A stretch of 8,735 nucleotides of DNA, taken from assembly GCA_050249455.1 (NCBI GenBank), contig JBFWQM010000228.1, positions 1-8,735 of the forward strand, written 5' to 3'. Position numbers and translations under genes: made by a program. The stretch is from JBFWQM01 sp050249455. Its GTDB lineage: Bacteria > Pseudomonadota > Alphaproteobacteria > MPNO01 > VGEU01. Under the pieces are notes generated by a model. That model was not told the DNA's origin and did not search any database. It saw nothing but the letters and a program-made list of their open reading frames with translations. Positions 1 through 5,618 of the stretch are shown in pieces (within the stretch, counting starts at the first letter, position 1; each line of letters opens with the position of its first letter).

Positions 1-130
1 CCTCCGCCAGTCCGGCGGCGGAGAACCAGCGCCGCGCGGCCAGCCGGTTGCGCGCCACCCAGCCGACCGCGAGCTTGCCGTCCATCGGCTCGCCGCGCGC
101 CTCGCCCCAGATGGTGCGAGCCTCCGGCAC
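1..130 (-). CDS. SleB-type cell wall hydrolase, N-terminal part (runs off left edge)
   Basis: The minus-strand frame reads MPEARTIWGEARGEP followed by DGKLAVGWVARNRLAARRW, then continues off the left edge. The WGEARGE block followed by an 'AV.WV..NR' block is the hallmark of the SleB/Hydrolase_2 family of peptidoglycan hydrolases, which cut the glycan strand of murein; WGEARGE holds the family's catalytic glutamate. About 43 residues are visible. The only in-frame start codon I find is GTG at 130-128. It has no convincing Shine-Dalgarno site, and it leaves only three residues before the conserved RTIWGEA block, where relatives usually have more. The 5' end abuts the divergent XRE/S24 regulator with no intergenic space, so the true start may have been lost. 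Such hydrolases occur both as chromosomal genes and as phage lysis genes; which applies here cannot be decided. Confidence 0.72.
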   Translation of the reverse strand, partial: MPEARTIWGEARGEPMDGKLAVGWVARNRLAARRWFSAAGLAE

Positions 131-132
131 GC

Positions 133-762
133 CGCAACCGCATCCGCCACTGGCGCAAGCGCCGCAAGCTGACGCTCGAGGAGCTCGCGGCGCGGCTCGA
201 CACGTCGGCGACCAACCTGCACCGGTGGGAGACCGGAAAGGTCGCGATCACCCTCGATCGCCTGAGCCAGATCGCGCGCGAGCTGCGCTGCGGCGTGGTC
301 GAGTTGATCGCGCCGGAGCCGCGGGTGCCGGTGGTCGGCCGGGTCGGCGCCGGCACCGCCGTGCATGCGATCGACGACTACCCGCTCGGCGCCGGCGACC
401 GCTTCGCGCGCTGCCCGGCCCAGCTCGATCCCGCCCGCACCGTCGCCGTAGAGGTCGAAGGCGATTCCATGCTGCCGATCGAGGAGGGCTGGCTGCTCTT
501 CTACACGCGAGATTACGAGGGCGTGCCCAGCGAATGCCTGGGCAAGCTGTGCGTCGTCCAGCTCGCCGACGGCGGTCCGCGCTACGTCAAGCGGGTGAAG
601 CCCGGCCGCGTCGCCGGCCGCTTCAACCTCTACAGCACCAACGCCCGCGAGATGGATGACGTCGTCCTGGCATGGGCGGCGCCGGTGCTCGACGCACGCC
701 CCCGCGGAGTCGACGACACCGATCCGGACGCCGCCGCGCAGGATGCCGCTGTCCATGAATGA
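133..762 (+). CDS. XRE helix-turn-helix / S24 peptidase-like (LexA/CI-type) regulator, start codon not found
   Basis: Counting Arg at 133-135 as residue 1, residues 1-55 form an XRE helix-turn-helix (RNRIRHWRKRRKLT, then SATNLHRWETGK). Residues 64-180 form an S24 LexA/CI-like autoprotease domain. The Ser of GDSM (codon 466-468) and the Lys of YVKRV (codon 589-591) give the Ser/Lys dyad. An Ala-Gly pair in GRVGAGT (349-354) is a candidate self-cleavage site. Such proteins are DNA-binding repressors, sometimes inactivated by RecA-stimulated self-cleavage. About 209 residues are visible, a usual length. No ATG, GTG or TTG exists in this frame upstream of the HTH within the window; the first GTG (295) would remove the whole HTH. 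The frame stays open to the left edge but only antisense to the SleB-like gene. An ATG at 111 is one frame off, so a one-base indel would restore a start. It may be start-less, frameshifted or mis-assembled. Confidence 0.75.
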   Translation, partial: RNRIRHWRKRRKLTLEELAARLDTSATNLHRWETGKVAITLDRLSQIARELRCGVVELIAPEPRVPVVGRVGAGTAVHAIDDYPLGAGDRFARCPAQLDPARTVAVEVEGDSMLPIEEGWLLFYTRDYEGVPSECLGKLCVVQLADGGPRYVKRVKPGRVAGRFNLYSTNAREMDDVVLAWAAPVLDARPRGVDDTDPDAAAQDAAVHE

Positions 763-803
763 CCGTTCAATGCCCTGTTCACAATCCTGTGGGTAACTCG
801 CCT

Positions 804-815
804 TATACGTGTATA
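804..815. promoter_or_regulatory. Short palindrome TATACGTGTATA, possible operator or promoter element
   Basis: TATAC and GTATA are perfect 5-bp inverted arms around GT, within the AT-rich island after the S24 regulator. The sequence could be a small operator or overlap a -10-like element (TATATC at 812-817). No clear -35 partner was found at normal spacing, so the role is undecided. Confidence 0.3.
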
Positions 816-822
816 TCTTACG

Positions 823-851
823 TTCAGAGGAAATCTACCGTCAAGATTAAT
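823..851 (+). promoter_or_regulatory. Weak sigma70-like promoter candidate for the amidase gene
   Basis: TTCAGA at 823-828 and ATTAAT at 846-851 are separated by 17 bp. Each matches 4 of 6 bases of the -35 and -10 consensus. Transcription would start near 858, inside the 15-bp palindrome at 852-866, an arrangement typical of repression. The match is weak and an AT-rich region will produce such pairs by chance. Confidence 0.25.
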
Positions 852-866
852 TTACACTGAGTGTAA
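852..866. promoter_or_regulatory. Perfect 15-bp palindrome TTACACTGAGTGTAA, candidate operator
   Basis: TTACACT and AGTGTAA are perfect 7-bp inverted arms around a single G; one further pair (850 with 868) also matches beyond a mismatch. It lies 86 bp before the amidase ATG in the only sizeable intergenic region on the plus strand. Perfect AT-bounded palindromes of this size and spacing resemble operators of dimeric repressors such as the TetR family. No TetR-type regulator is encoded in the window; the neighbouring XRE/S24 protein is the only regulator in sight. What binds here is inference. Confidence 0.55.
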
Positions 867-943
867 TTCATTAGCGATTGAACGGTTCCGTCCCCGGGGG
901 CACGATGCATGCCTGCACCGCGCACCCTTGCGCCCGTTCGATC

Positions 944-948
944 GGAGG
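944..948 (+). promoter_or_regulatory. Shine-Dalgarno GGAGG deciding the amidase start
   Basis: GGAGG lies 4 bases before the ATG at 953. In-frame starts further up (TTG at 878, ATG at 905) would add 25 or 16 residues, rich in Cys, His and Pro, that do not look like an amidase N-terminus. The ATG at 953 is therefore preferred. Confidence 0.7.
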
Positions 949-952
949 CATC

Positions 953-2239
953 ATGGCGACCCAGGATCCCGCACAGCTAACGGCGACCGAGGCAGCCGCC
1001 CTGATGCGCGACCGCAAGCTCTCGGCGATCGAACTCGCCGAGGCCTGCCTGGCGCGCATCGCCGCGCGCGACGCCGAGGTGCAGGCCTGGGCGCACTTCG
1101 ACCCCGAGCTGGTGCGCCGCGCCGCCAAGGCGGCCGACGCCGCGACGCCGAAGGGCCCGCTGCACGGCATCCCCTTCGCGGTGAAGGACGTGATCGACAC
1201 CGCCGACCTGCCGACCGAGTACGGCAGCGCCATCTTCGCCGGCAACCGGCCGGCGGCCGACGCCGCCTGCGTCGCCAAGATGAAGGCCGGCGGCGCGGTG
1301 CTGATGGGCAAGACGGTCTCCACCGAGTTCGCCACCTATCGCCCCGGCAAGACGCGCAACGCGCACAACCCCGCCCATACCCCCGGCGGTTCGTCGAGCG
1401 GATCGGGCGCCGCCGTCGGCGACCGCCAGGTGCCGCTCGCCTTCGGCACGCAGACGGCCGGCTCGCACATCCGCCCCGCCGCCTTCAACGGCGTGTGCGC
1501 CCTGAAGCCGACCTTCGGAACCGTCGACCTGACCGGCGCGCTGCCGCTTGAATATACGTTCGACACGCTGGGCTACATGGCGCGCAGCTTCGACGACGTT
1601 TCGACATTCTATGCGGTCGTGCGCGGCATGCCGGCCGACCCGCTGGCCGATGGCCTGGGCCGGGCGCCCCGCGTTGCCGTGGTGCGCACGCCGTGGTGGG
1701 AGCTGGCCGAGGCGCCGACCCGCGCCGCGATCGAGAGCGCTGCCCGGCGCTGCGCCGAGCTCGGCGCCGACGTCGGCGAGGTCCGCCTGCCGCCCGAATA
1801 CGCCGTGCTGCCGGAGGTCCACGCGACCATCCTGCACGCCGGCCTGGTCCGCACGCTCGGCCCGATCCACCGCGACAACCGCGAGCGGATGGGCGAGCGC
1901 CTGCAGGGCATGATCGCCGACGGCCTTTCGTGCACGCCGGAGCGCCTGAAGCTCGCTTTGGCGCACGCAGAGCTCTGCAAGCGGCGCATGGACGCCGCGT
2001 TCGCCGACTGGGACGTGTTCCTGACCCCGAGCGCGCCGGGCGAGGCGCCCGAAGGCCTCGCCGCCACCGGCAACCCGATCTTCCAGGTGGCATGGACCTT
2101 GCTGCATTTGCCTTGCGCCAACGTGCCGTGGGGCAAGGGGCCGAAGGGCCTGCCGCTCGGCGTCCAGCTGGTGGGCCGCCAGGGCGAGGACGACACCGTG
2201 CTGCGCGTCGCCAAGTGGCTCCACACCCGCGCGGGGTAA
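953..2239 (+). CDS. Amidase signature family hydrolase
   Basis: A 428-residue member of the amidase signature (AS) family, cytosolic hydrolases that release ammonia or an amine from carboxamides. The Ser-cisSer-Lys triad is visible: Lys78 in FAVKDV, the cis-Ser at about 147-148 in PGGSSSGSGAAV, and the nucleophile Ser171 in TQTAGSHIRPAA. The latter replaces the commoner TDTGGSIRIPAA and is, as I recall, the form of an AS subgroup rather than a defect. The glycine/serine core covers roughly residues 65-220. The C-terminal part is a little short beside the usual 450-500 residues but reaches a normal end (GLPLGVQLVG). It has its own AT-rich upstream region with palindromes, so it is probably regulated separately. 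It is convergent with the TRAP gene, with only 4 bp between stop codons. The substrate is unknown; it may serve the neighbouring catabolic cluster. GatA is unlikely because no gatB or gatC is present. Confidence 0.92.
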   Translation: MATQDPAQLTATEAAALMRDRKLSAIELAEACLARIAARDAEVQAWAHFDPELVRRAAKAADAATPKGPLHGIPFAVKDVIDTADLPTEYGSAIFAGNRPAADAACVAKMKAGGAVLMGKTVSTEFATYRPGKTRNAHNPAHTPGGSSSGSGAAVGDRQVPLAFGTQTAGSHIRPAAFNGVCALKPTFGTVDLTGALPLEYTFDTLGYMARSFDDVSTFYAVVRGMPADPLADGLGRAPRVAVVRTPWWELAEAPTRAAIESAARRCAELGADVGEVRLPPEYAVLPEVHATILHAGLVRTLGPIHRDNRERMGERLQGMIADGLSCTPERLKLALAHAELCKRRMDAAFADWDVFLTPSAPGEAPEGLAATGNPIFQVAWTLLHLPCANVPWGKGPKGLPLGVQLVGRQGEDDTVLRVAKWLHTRAG

Positions 2240-2243
2240 GCCG

Positions 2244-3548
2244 CTACAGCACCTTCGGCAGCCAGGTCGCGATGCCCGGGAACACCGCGATCATCACCAT
2301 GCTGAGGACGTAGAGCCACACGAACGGCCATGACGCGGCGAAGATGTCCTTCATTGGCACGTCGCGCGCCGAGCCCTTGAACGCGAACATCGTGTAGCCG
2401 AACGGCGGCGTCATGCCGCCCACCGTCACGTTGATCAGCATTAGGGTCCAGAACCACACCGGGTCGAAAGCGAGCGCCTTCAGCACCGGCTGGTAGATCG
2501 GCGTGATGACGATCAGCAGCGCGATCTGGTCGCAGAACATGCACCACAGGAACGGCATCGCCATCATCACGAACAGCATCAGGAGCGGCGGCAGGTCGAG
2601 CCCGCCGACCCACTCGCTGAGCGCCACGGTCGCGCCGGTGAAGGCGAGCAGCTGCGAGAACATCGTGGCCGACGCCATGATCACCAGCACCATCGAGGTG
2701 ATCGACGCCGATTCCACCAGCGACTGCCACAGCATCCGCCACGACAGCGTCCGGTAGTAGACCGCCGACAGAACCGCCCCGATCACTCCCAGCGCCGCCG
2801 ATTCCGACGGCGTGCAGATGCCGAACATGATGAAGCCCATCACGACGGCCAGGATCAGGTTGATCGGCGTCAGCTCCCAAAGCGCGACGAGGCGGTCGCG
2901 CCACGTCGCCTTGCGCATCGTCTCTCCCGCCGGGTAGAGCCCGGGGTCGAGCCGGATGCGCGCGATGACGTAGCCGAGGAACAGCCCCGCCAGAAGGAAG
3001 CCGGGCAGGATGCCTGCGATCAGCAGCGCCGAGATCGAGGTATCGGCCAGCGCGCCGATGATGATCACCAGCACGCTGGGCGGGATGATCGGCGCCAGGC
3101 TGGCGCCCGACAGCATGGTGCCGATCGACAGCCGCGAGTCGTAGCCGCGCGCCACCATCGGCGGGTAGAGGCTGCGCCCCAGCATCGCCGCGACGCCCAT
3201 CGCCGAGCCGGCGAGCGCGCCGATGAACGTCGACAGCGAGATGCACAGGAAATACTGCCGCCCGCGGACGCGCCCGATCAGCTTGTCGATGGCATCGAAG
3301 CTGGCGTCGATCGCGCCGCAGCGGAACAGGATCTCGCCCATCAAGATGAACAGGGCGACCGCGGTGAGCGATTCGGAGTTCGTCGTCTCGAAGATCGAGT
3401 TGGCGAACATGCCGAAGCCGGGCTGGCCCATCAGGATCAGCACGCCCGCCACGTTGATGACCAGGAACGTCAGGAAGATCGGCACGCCTGCCATGAAGAG
3501 CACGAGCAGGACGCCGACCGCCGCCAGCAGCGTCACCCACCATTCCAT
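2244..3548 (-). CDS. dctM: TRAP transporter large permease subunit (DctM family)
   Basis: A 434-residue, highly hydrophobic membrane protein of the TRAP DctM family, at normal family length. DctM is the ion-coupled transport channel of TRAP uptake systems for organic acids. It belongs to the IT superfamily and has about a dozen membrane segments, from MEWWVTLLAAVGVLLVLF to the C-terminal WLYVLSMVMIAVF. Conserved marks are SGASLAPIIPPSVLVIIIGA (147-166) followed by AGILPG (178-183), CTPSESAALG (245-254), and NVTVGGMTPPFGYTMFAFKG (373-392), matching the family's 'IPPS' and 'TPPxG' loops. The ATG lies 2 bp after the DctQ stop, so translation is probably coupled. It ends 4 bp from the convergent amidase stop, with no evident terminator. 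The symbol denotes the family only; C4-dicarboxylate transport is not implied. Confidence 0.95.
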   Translation of the reverse strand: MEWWVTLLAAVGVLLVLFMAGVPIFLTFLVINVAGVLILMGQPGFGMFANSIFETTNSESLTAVALFILMGEILFRCGAIDASFDAIDKLIGRVRGRQYFLCISLSTFIGALAGSAMGVAAMLGRSLYPPMVARGYDSRLSIGTMLSGASLAPIIPPSVLVIIIGALADTSISALLIAGILPGFLLAGLFLGYVIARIRLDPGLYPAGETMRKATWRDRLVALWELTPINLILAVVMGFIMFGICTPSESAALGVIGAVLSAVYYRTLSWRMLWQSLVESASITSMVLVIMASATMFSQLLAFTGATVALSEWVGGLDLPPLLMLFVMMAMPFLWCMFCDQIALLIVITPIYQPVLKALAFDPVWFWTLMLINVTVGGMTPPFGYTMFAFKGSARDVPMKDIFAASWPFVWLYVLSMVMIAVFPGIATWLPKVL

Positions 3549-3550
3549 GG

Positions 3551-4051
3551 TCAGACGTTCCCGCTGGTCAGCGTCTCGGTCGCGCGCGGGTCGAGCTTGC
3601 GCAGGAAATGCAGCGCCGACATCGCGAAACCGAAGGTGATGAACGACGACACCCACCACTTCGGGATCGGGTGGACGCGCATCAGGAACACGTCCTGCAC
3701 GTATTGCCGGATGTTCTCGTCCAGGCTGATCCAGGTGCCGATCGCGCAGATCGCGAACGCGATCAGGTAGATCACCCAGCTCACCGCGCGCGCGATGCGC
3801 GGCGAGGTCTTGTCGACCACGATGGTCACCGCGACATGACCGCCGATCTTGGTGACATGCGGCATCGCCAGGAAGACCGCCATGCACAGCGAGTACGAGA
3901 TCGCCTCGTCCGTCCACGTCGTCGGCGCGCTGAAGACGTAACGCAGCACGACCTCCAGCGTATAGAAGAGGGTGATCAGGCCGAGTAGTACCGCGCTCAG
4001 CACGATGCCGAGCCGGGTCAGCGCGTCGTGAGCGCGCGCCAGCAAACGCAT
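3551..4051 (-). CDS. dctQ: TRAP transporter small permease subunit (DctQ family)
   Basis: A 166-residue protein with four predicted membrane segments (roughly 14-38, 49-67, 88-108, 131-152), the usual DctQ layout. Family marks are EVVLRYVFSAPTTWTDEAIS (33-52), GGHVAVTIV (70-78) and PKWW (130-133). DctQ pairs with DctM in the inner membrane and helps dock the periplasmic binding protein. I chose ATG at 4051 because AAGGGGG precedes it at a reasonable distance. An in-frame GTG at 4075 would add eight residues (MSQGGEPT) and lacks a comparable ribosome site. It sits between the HpaB-like gene (39 bp upstream) and dctM (2 bp downstream), so it is almost certainly in the same operon. No binding-protein gene (dctP) is seen beside it in the window. 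Confidence 0.93.
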   Translation of the reverse strand: MRLLARAHDALTRLGIVLSAVLLGLITLFYTLEVVLRYVFSAPTTWTDEAISYSLCMAVFLAMPHVTKIGGHVAVTIVVDKTSPRIARAVSWVIYLIAFAICAIGTWISLDENIRQYVQDVFLMRVHPIPKWWVSSFITFGFAMSALHFLRKLDPRATETLTSGNV

Positions 4052-4061
4052 GGTTGGTTCG

Positions 4062-4068
4062 CCCCCTT
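4062..4068 (-). promoter_or_regulatory. Shine-Dalgarno AAGGGGG deciding the dctQ start
   Basis: On the minus strand AAGGGGG lies 10 bases before ATG at 4051. It falls inside the longer GTG-started reading frame, which argues for the shorter protein. The spacing is slightly long, so the choice is probable rather than certain. Confidence 0.45.
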
Positions 4069-4090
4069 GAGACACCTTGCCGGCGCCGCC

Positions 4091-5599
4091 CTAGCCCAGC
4101 CTGGCGACGACGCCCTCGAAGCTGCCCAGTCTCGCCAGCGCGCGCTCGGCCTCGCGGTCGACCACGTCCCAGCGGAAATAGTATCCGGCGCGGCCGCGCG
4201 TGACGTGGCGCGGGCCGGCATAGAACATCTCGTACTGGGCGTGGCGGCTGGCGAACTCGGACCCGACGAGGTCCCAGGCGAGCCGCATCAGCTTGTAGCG
4301 CTCGATCGAGGCGCGGGCGCCGCCGGCCGAGAACTTGGCGAAGATGTCGGCTGTCACCGGGTTGTCGAACACGGTGGCGTCGGCCGGCTGCTGGAACGGG
4401 TGGCTGCCCAGCAGCTCGCGCACGATGCGCACGAACTCGGGGTAGTATTCCATCGTCCACGACATGGTCGCGTACATGGTCTGCCGGTCCTGGCAGACAT
4501 AGCCGCCGGGCCACTGCACCGGCCGGGCCTCCTGGCCGTTGATCAGGCCCTCGACCATCGCGACCCGCACGGCGAGGCCGAACAGCGTGTCGCGCACCGC
4601 CGGGATGGCGGCGATGCCGTTGTCCTCCGCCACCTTCTTGATGATGCCGAGCACCAGCCGCAGCTTCGCCAGCAGCCGGATGTGCGCCTGTGCGTTGCCC
4701 AGTGTGTGCGCCGGCGTGTCGTAGAATATGGCGCGCGCGGTGTCGACGTGGTCGTGGGCGAACACGCGCGACCACGGCACCTTGACGTTGTCGCAGAACA
4801 CGACGGCATCGGTTTCGTCGTAGCGGAAGGCGAGCGGGTCGTCGAGCTCGCTCACCGCCAGCTTCTCGTAGGGCCGGCGCGAGATCAGCTTGAGCCCCGG
4901 CGCGTCCACCGGCACGGCGAAGGTGATGGCGGACTTTTCTTCGCCCGGCGCCAGCGGCAGCACGTTGCCGATCAGGAGCTCGTCGGCCAGGATCGCGCCG
5001 GTCGCGAGGATCTTGAAGCCCCACACCGTGACGCCCGCGTCGTCCTCCGCCACCACGCGCAGCCCCGCGCTTTCCGCCCATTTGGAATCGGTCGATGCGC
5101 GCGCCTGCGGCGTCGCCACGGCCTCCGACCCCTTGGCGCCGGCCGGCGGCACGACGGCATAGGCGAGGAACAGGTCGTTGTCGCGGATGTAGCGCCAGTA
5201 GTCGAGGATGTGCTGCGAGAAGCCCTGGCCGTGCATGTCGAACACGTCCGGCTTGCACGCCATGCCGGCCACGAACGCCGCGACGTGATCGGGCGAGCGG
5301 CCGAGCAGGCCCCAGGTCGTGTCGGCCCACGCCTCGTGCACGCGCCGCCGCGCCGCCAGGTCATCGATCGACCGCGGCCGCAGGAAGATCGAATTGCAGC
5401 GCTGCCCGGTTTCCGGCTCCACGTAGGTCAGCGCGTCCGCGCGCGCCGGGTCCGACGTCACGTCGTAGAGCCGCGCCACCGAGGCGACGGAGTTGCGGAA
5501 CGCGGGATGGGTGGTGACGTCGTCCACCCGCTCGCCGCCGACATAGACCTCGGCGCGGCCCTTGACCGCGTCGACGTACTGCTTGCCTGTCCTCAGCAT
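4091..5599 (-). CDS. HpaB-family FADH2-dependent monooxygenase (4-hydroxyphenylacetate 3-hydroxylase-like), altered active site
   Basis: A 502-residue protein aligning end to end with HpaB, the oxygenase component of two-component flavin hydroxylases that use FADH2 and O2 to hydroxylate phenols. It starts MLRTGKQYVDAVKGR, followed by GGERVDDVTTHPAFRNSVAS, closely matching my memory of E. coli HpaB. The N-terminal (about 5-270) and C-terminal (about 275-490, with WDLVGSEFASRH) domains are intact. At the active site the Arg of GRSPD is kept (Arg101), but the Tyr of GR(T/S)PDY is His105 and the His of the 'NHAIV' segment is Tyr147 (LFLAYAVVPP). These two HpaB catalytic positions thus look exchanged, so classical HpaB chemistry should not be assumed. 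GAGGA lies 7 bases before ATG 5599. The hydrolase gene ends 19 bp upstream and dctQ starts 39 bp downstream. No HpaC reductase is present. Other relatives include chlorophenol monooxygenases; 4-hydroxybutyryl-CoA dehydratase is unlikely because its cluster cysteines are absent. Confidence 0.9.
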   Translation of the reverse strand: MLRTGKQYVDAVKGRAEVYVGGERVDDVTTHPAFRNSVASVARLYDVTSDPARADALTYVEPETGQRCNSIFLRPRSIDDLAARRRVHEAWADTTWGLLGRSPDHVAAFVAGMACKPDVFDMHGQGFSQHILDYWRYIRDNDLFLAYAVVPPAGAKGSEAVATPQARASTDSKWAESAGLRVVAEDDAGVTVWGFKILATGAILADELLIGNVLPLAPGEEKSAITFAVPVDAPGLKLISRRPYEKLAVSELDDPLAFRYDETDAVVFCDNVKVPWSRVFAHDHVDTARAIFYDTPAHTLGNAQAHIRLLAKLRLVLGIIKKVAEDNGIAAIPAVRDTLFGLAVRVAMVEGLINGQEARPVQWPGGYVCQDRQTMYATMSWTMEYYPEFVRIVRELLGSHPFQQPADATVFDNPVTADIFAKFSAGGARASIERYKLMRLAWDLVGSEFASRHAQYEMFYAGPRHVTRGRAGYYFRWDVVDREAERALARLGSFEGVVARLG

Positions 5600-5618
5600 G
5601 GGTCGGTCCTCGTCGTTC

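Larger units (their letters stand above)
762..886. repeat. Perfect 10-bp inverted repeat bounding the AT-rich intergenic island
   Basis: ACCGTTCAAT at 762-771 and ATTGAACGGT at 877-886 are exact reverse complements, separated by 105 bp that is much richer in A+T than the surrounding genes. The left arm overlaps the last base of the regulator stop codon; the right arm lies 66 bp before the amidase ATG. The arms could be paired operator half-sites allowing a DNA loop, a very long hairpin stem, or the ends of a tiny non-autonomous insertion. I did not see flanking direct repeats that would support the insertion idea. Confidence 0.6.

Noticed and set aside
48..659. 203-codon plus-strand frame overlapping the regulator
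   Set aside because: Arg/Ala/Pro-rich out-of-frame reading; the HTH and S24 motifs are in the neighbouring frame, and its first part is antisense to the SleB-like motif.
977..2224. 415-codon minus-strand frame antisense to the amidase
   Set aside because: Composition-driven shadow frame; the plus strand carries the amidase signature and triad.
2226..2235. Palindrome CCCGCGCGGG at the end of the amidase gene as a terminator
   Set aside because: It has no loop and no following T-run, and lies inside the coding sequence; such GC palindromes are expected at this composition.
953..2239. Amidase variant TQTAGSHIRPAA as a broken active site
   Set aside because: The nucleophile Ser and the other triad residues are present, and this variant of the loop occurs, as I recall, in a recognised subgroup of amidase signature proteins.
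1609..3543. 644-codon minus-strand frame spanning dctM and the amidase
   Set aside because: It reads out of frame through dctM and antisense through the amidase, is repetitive in Arg/Ala/Gly, and has no domain.
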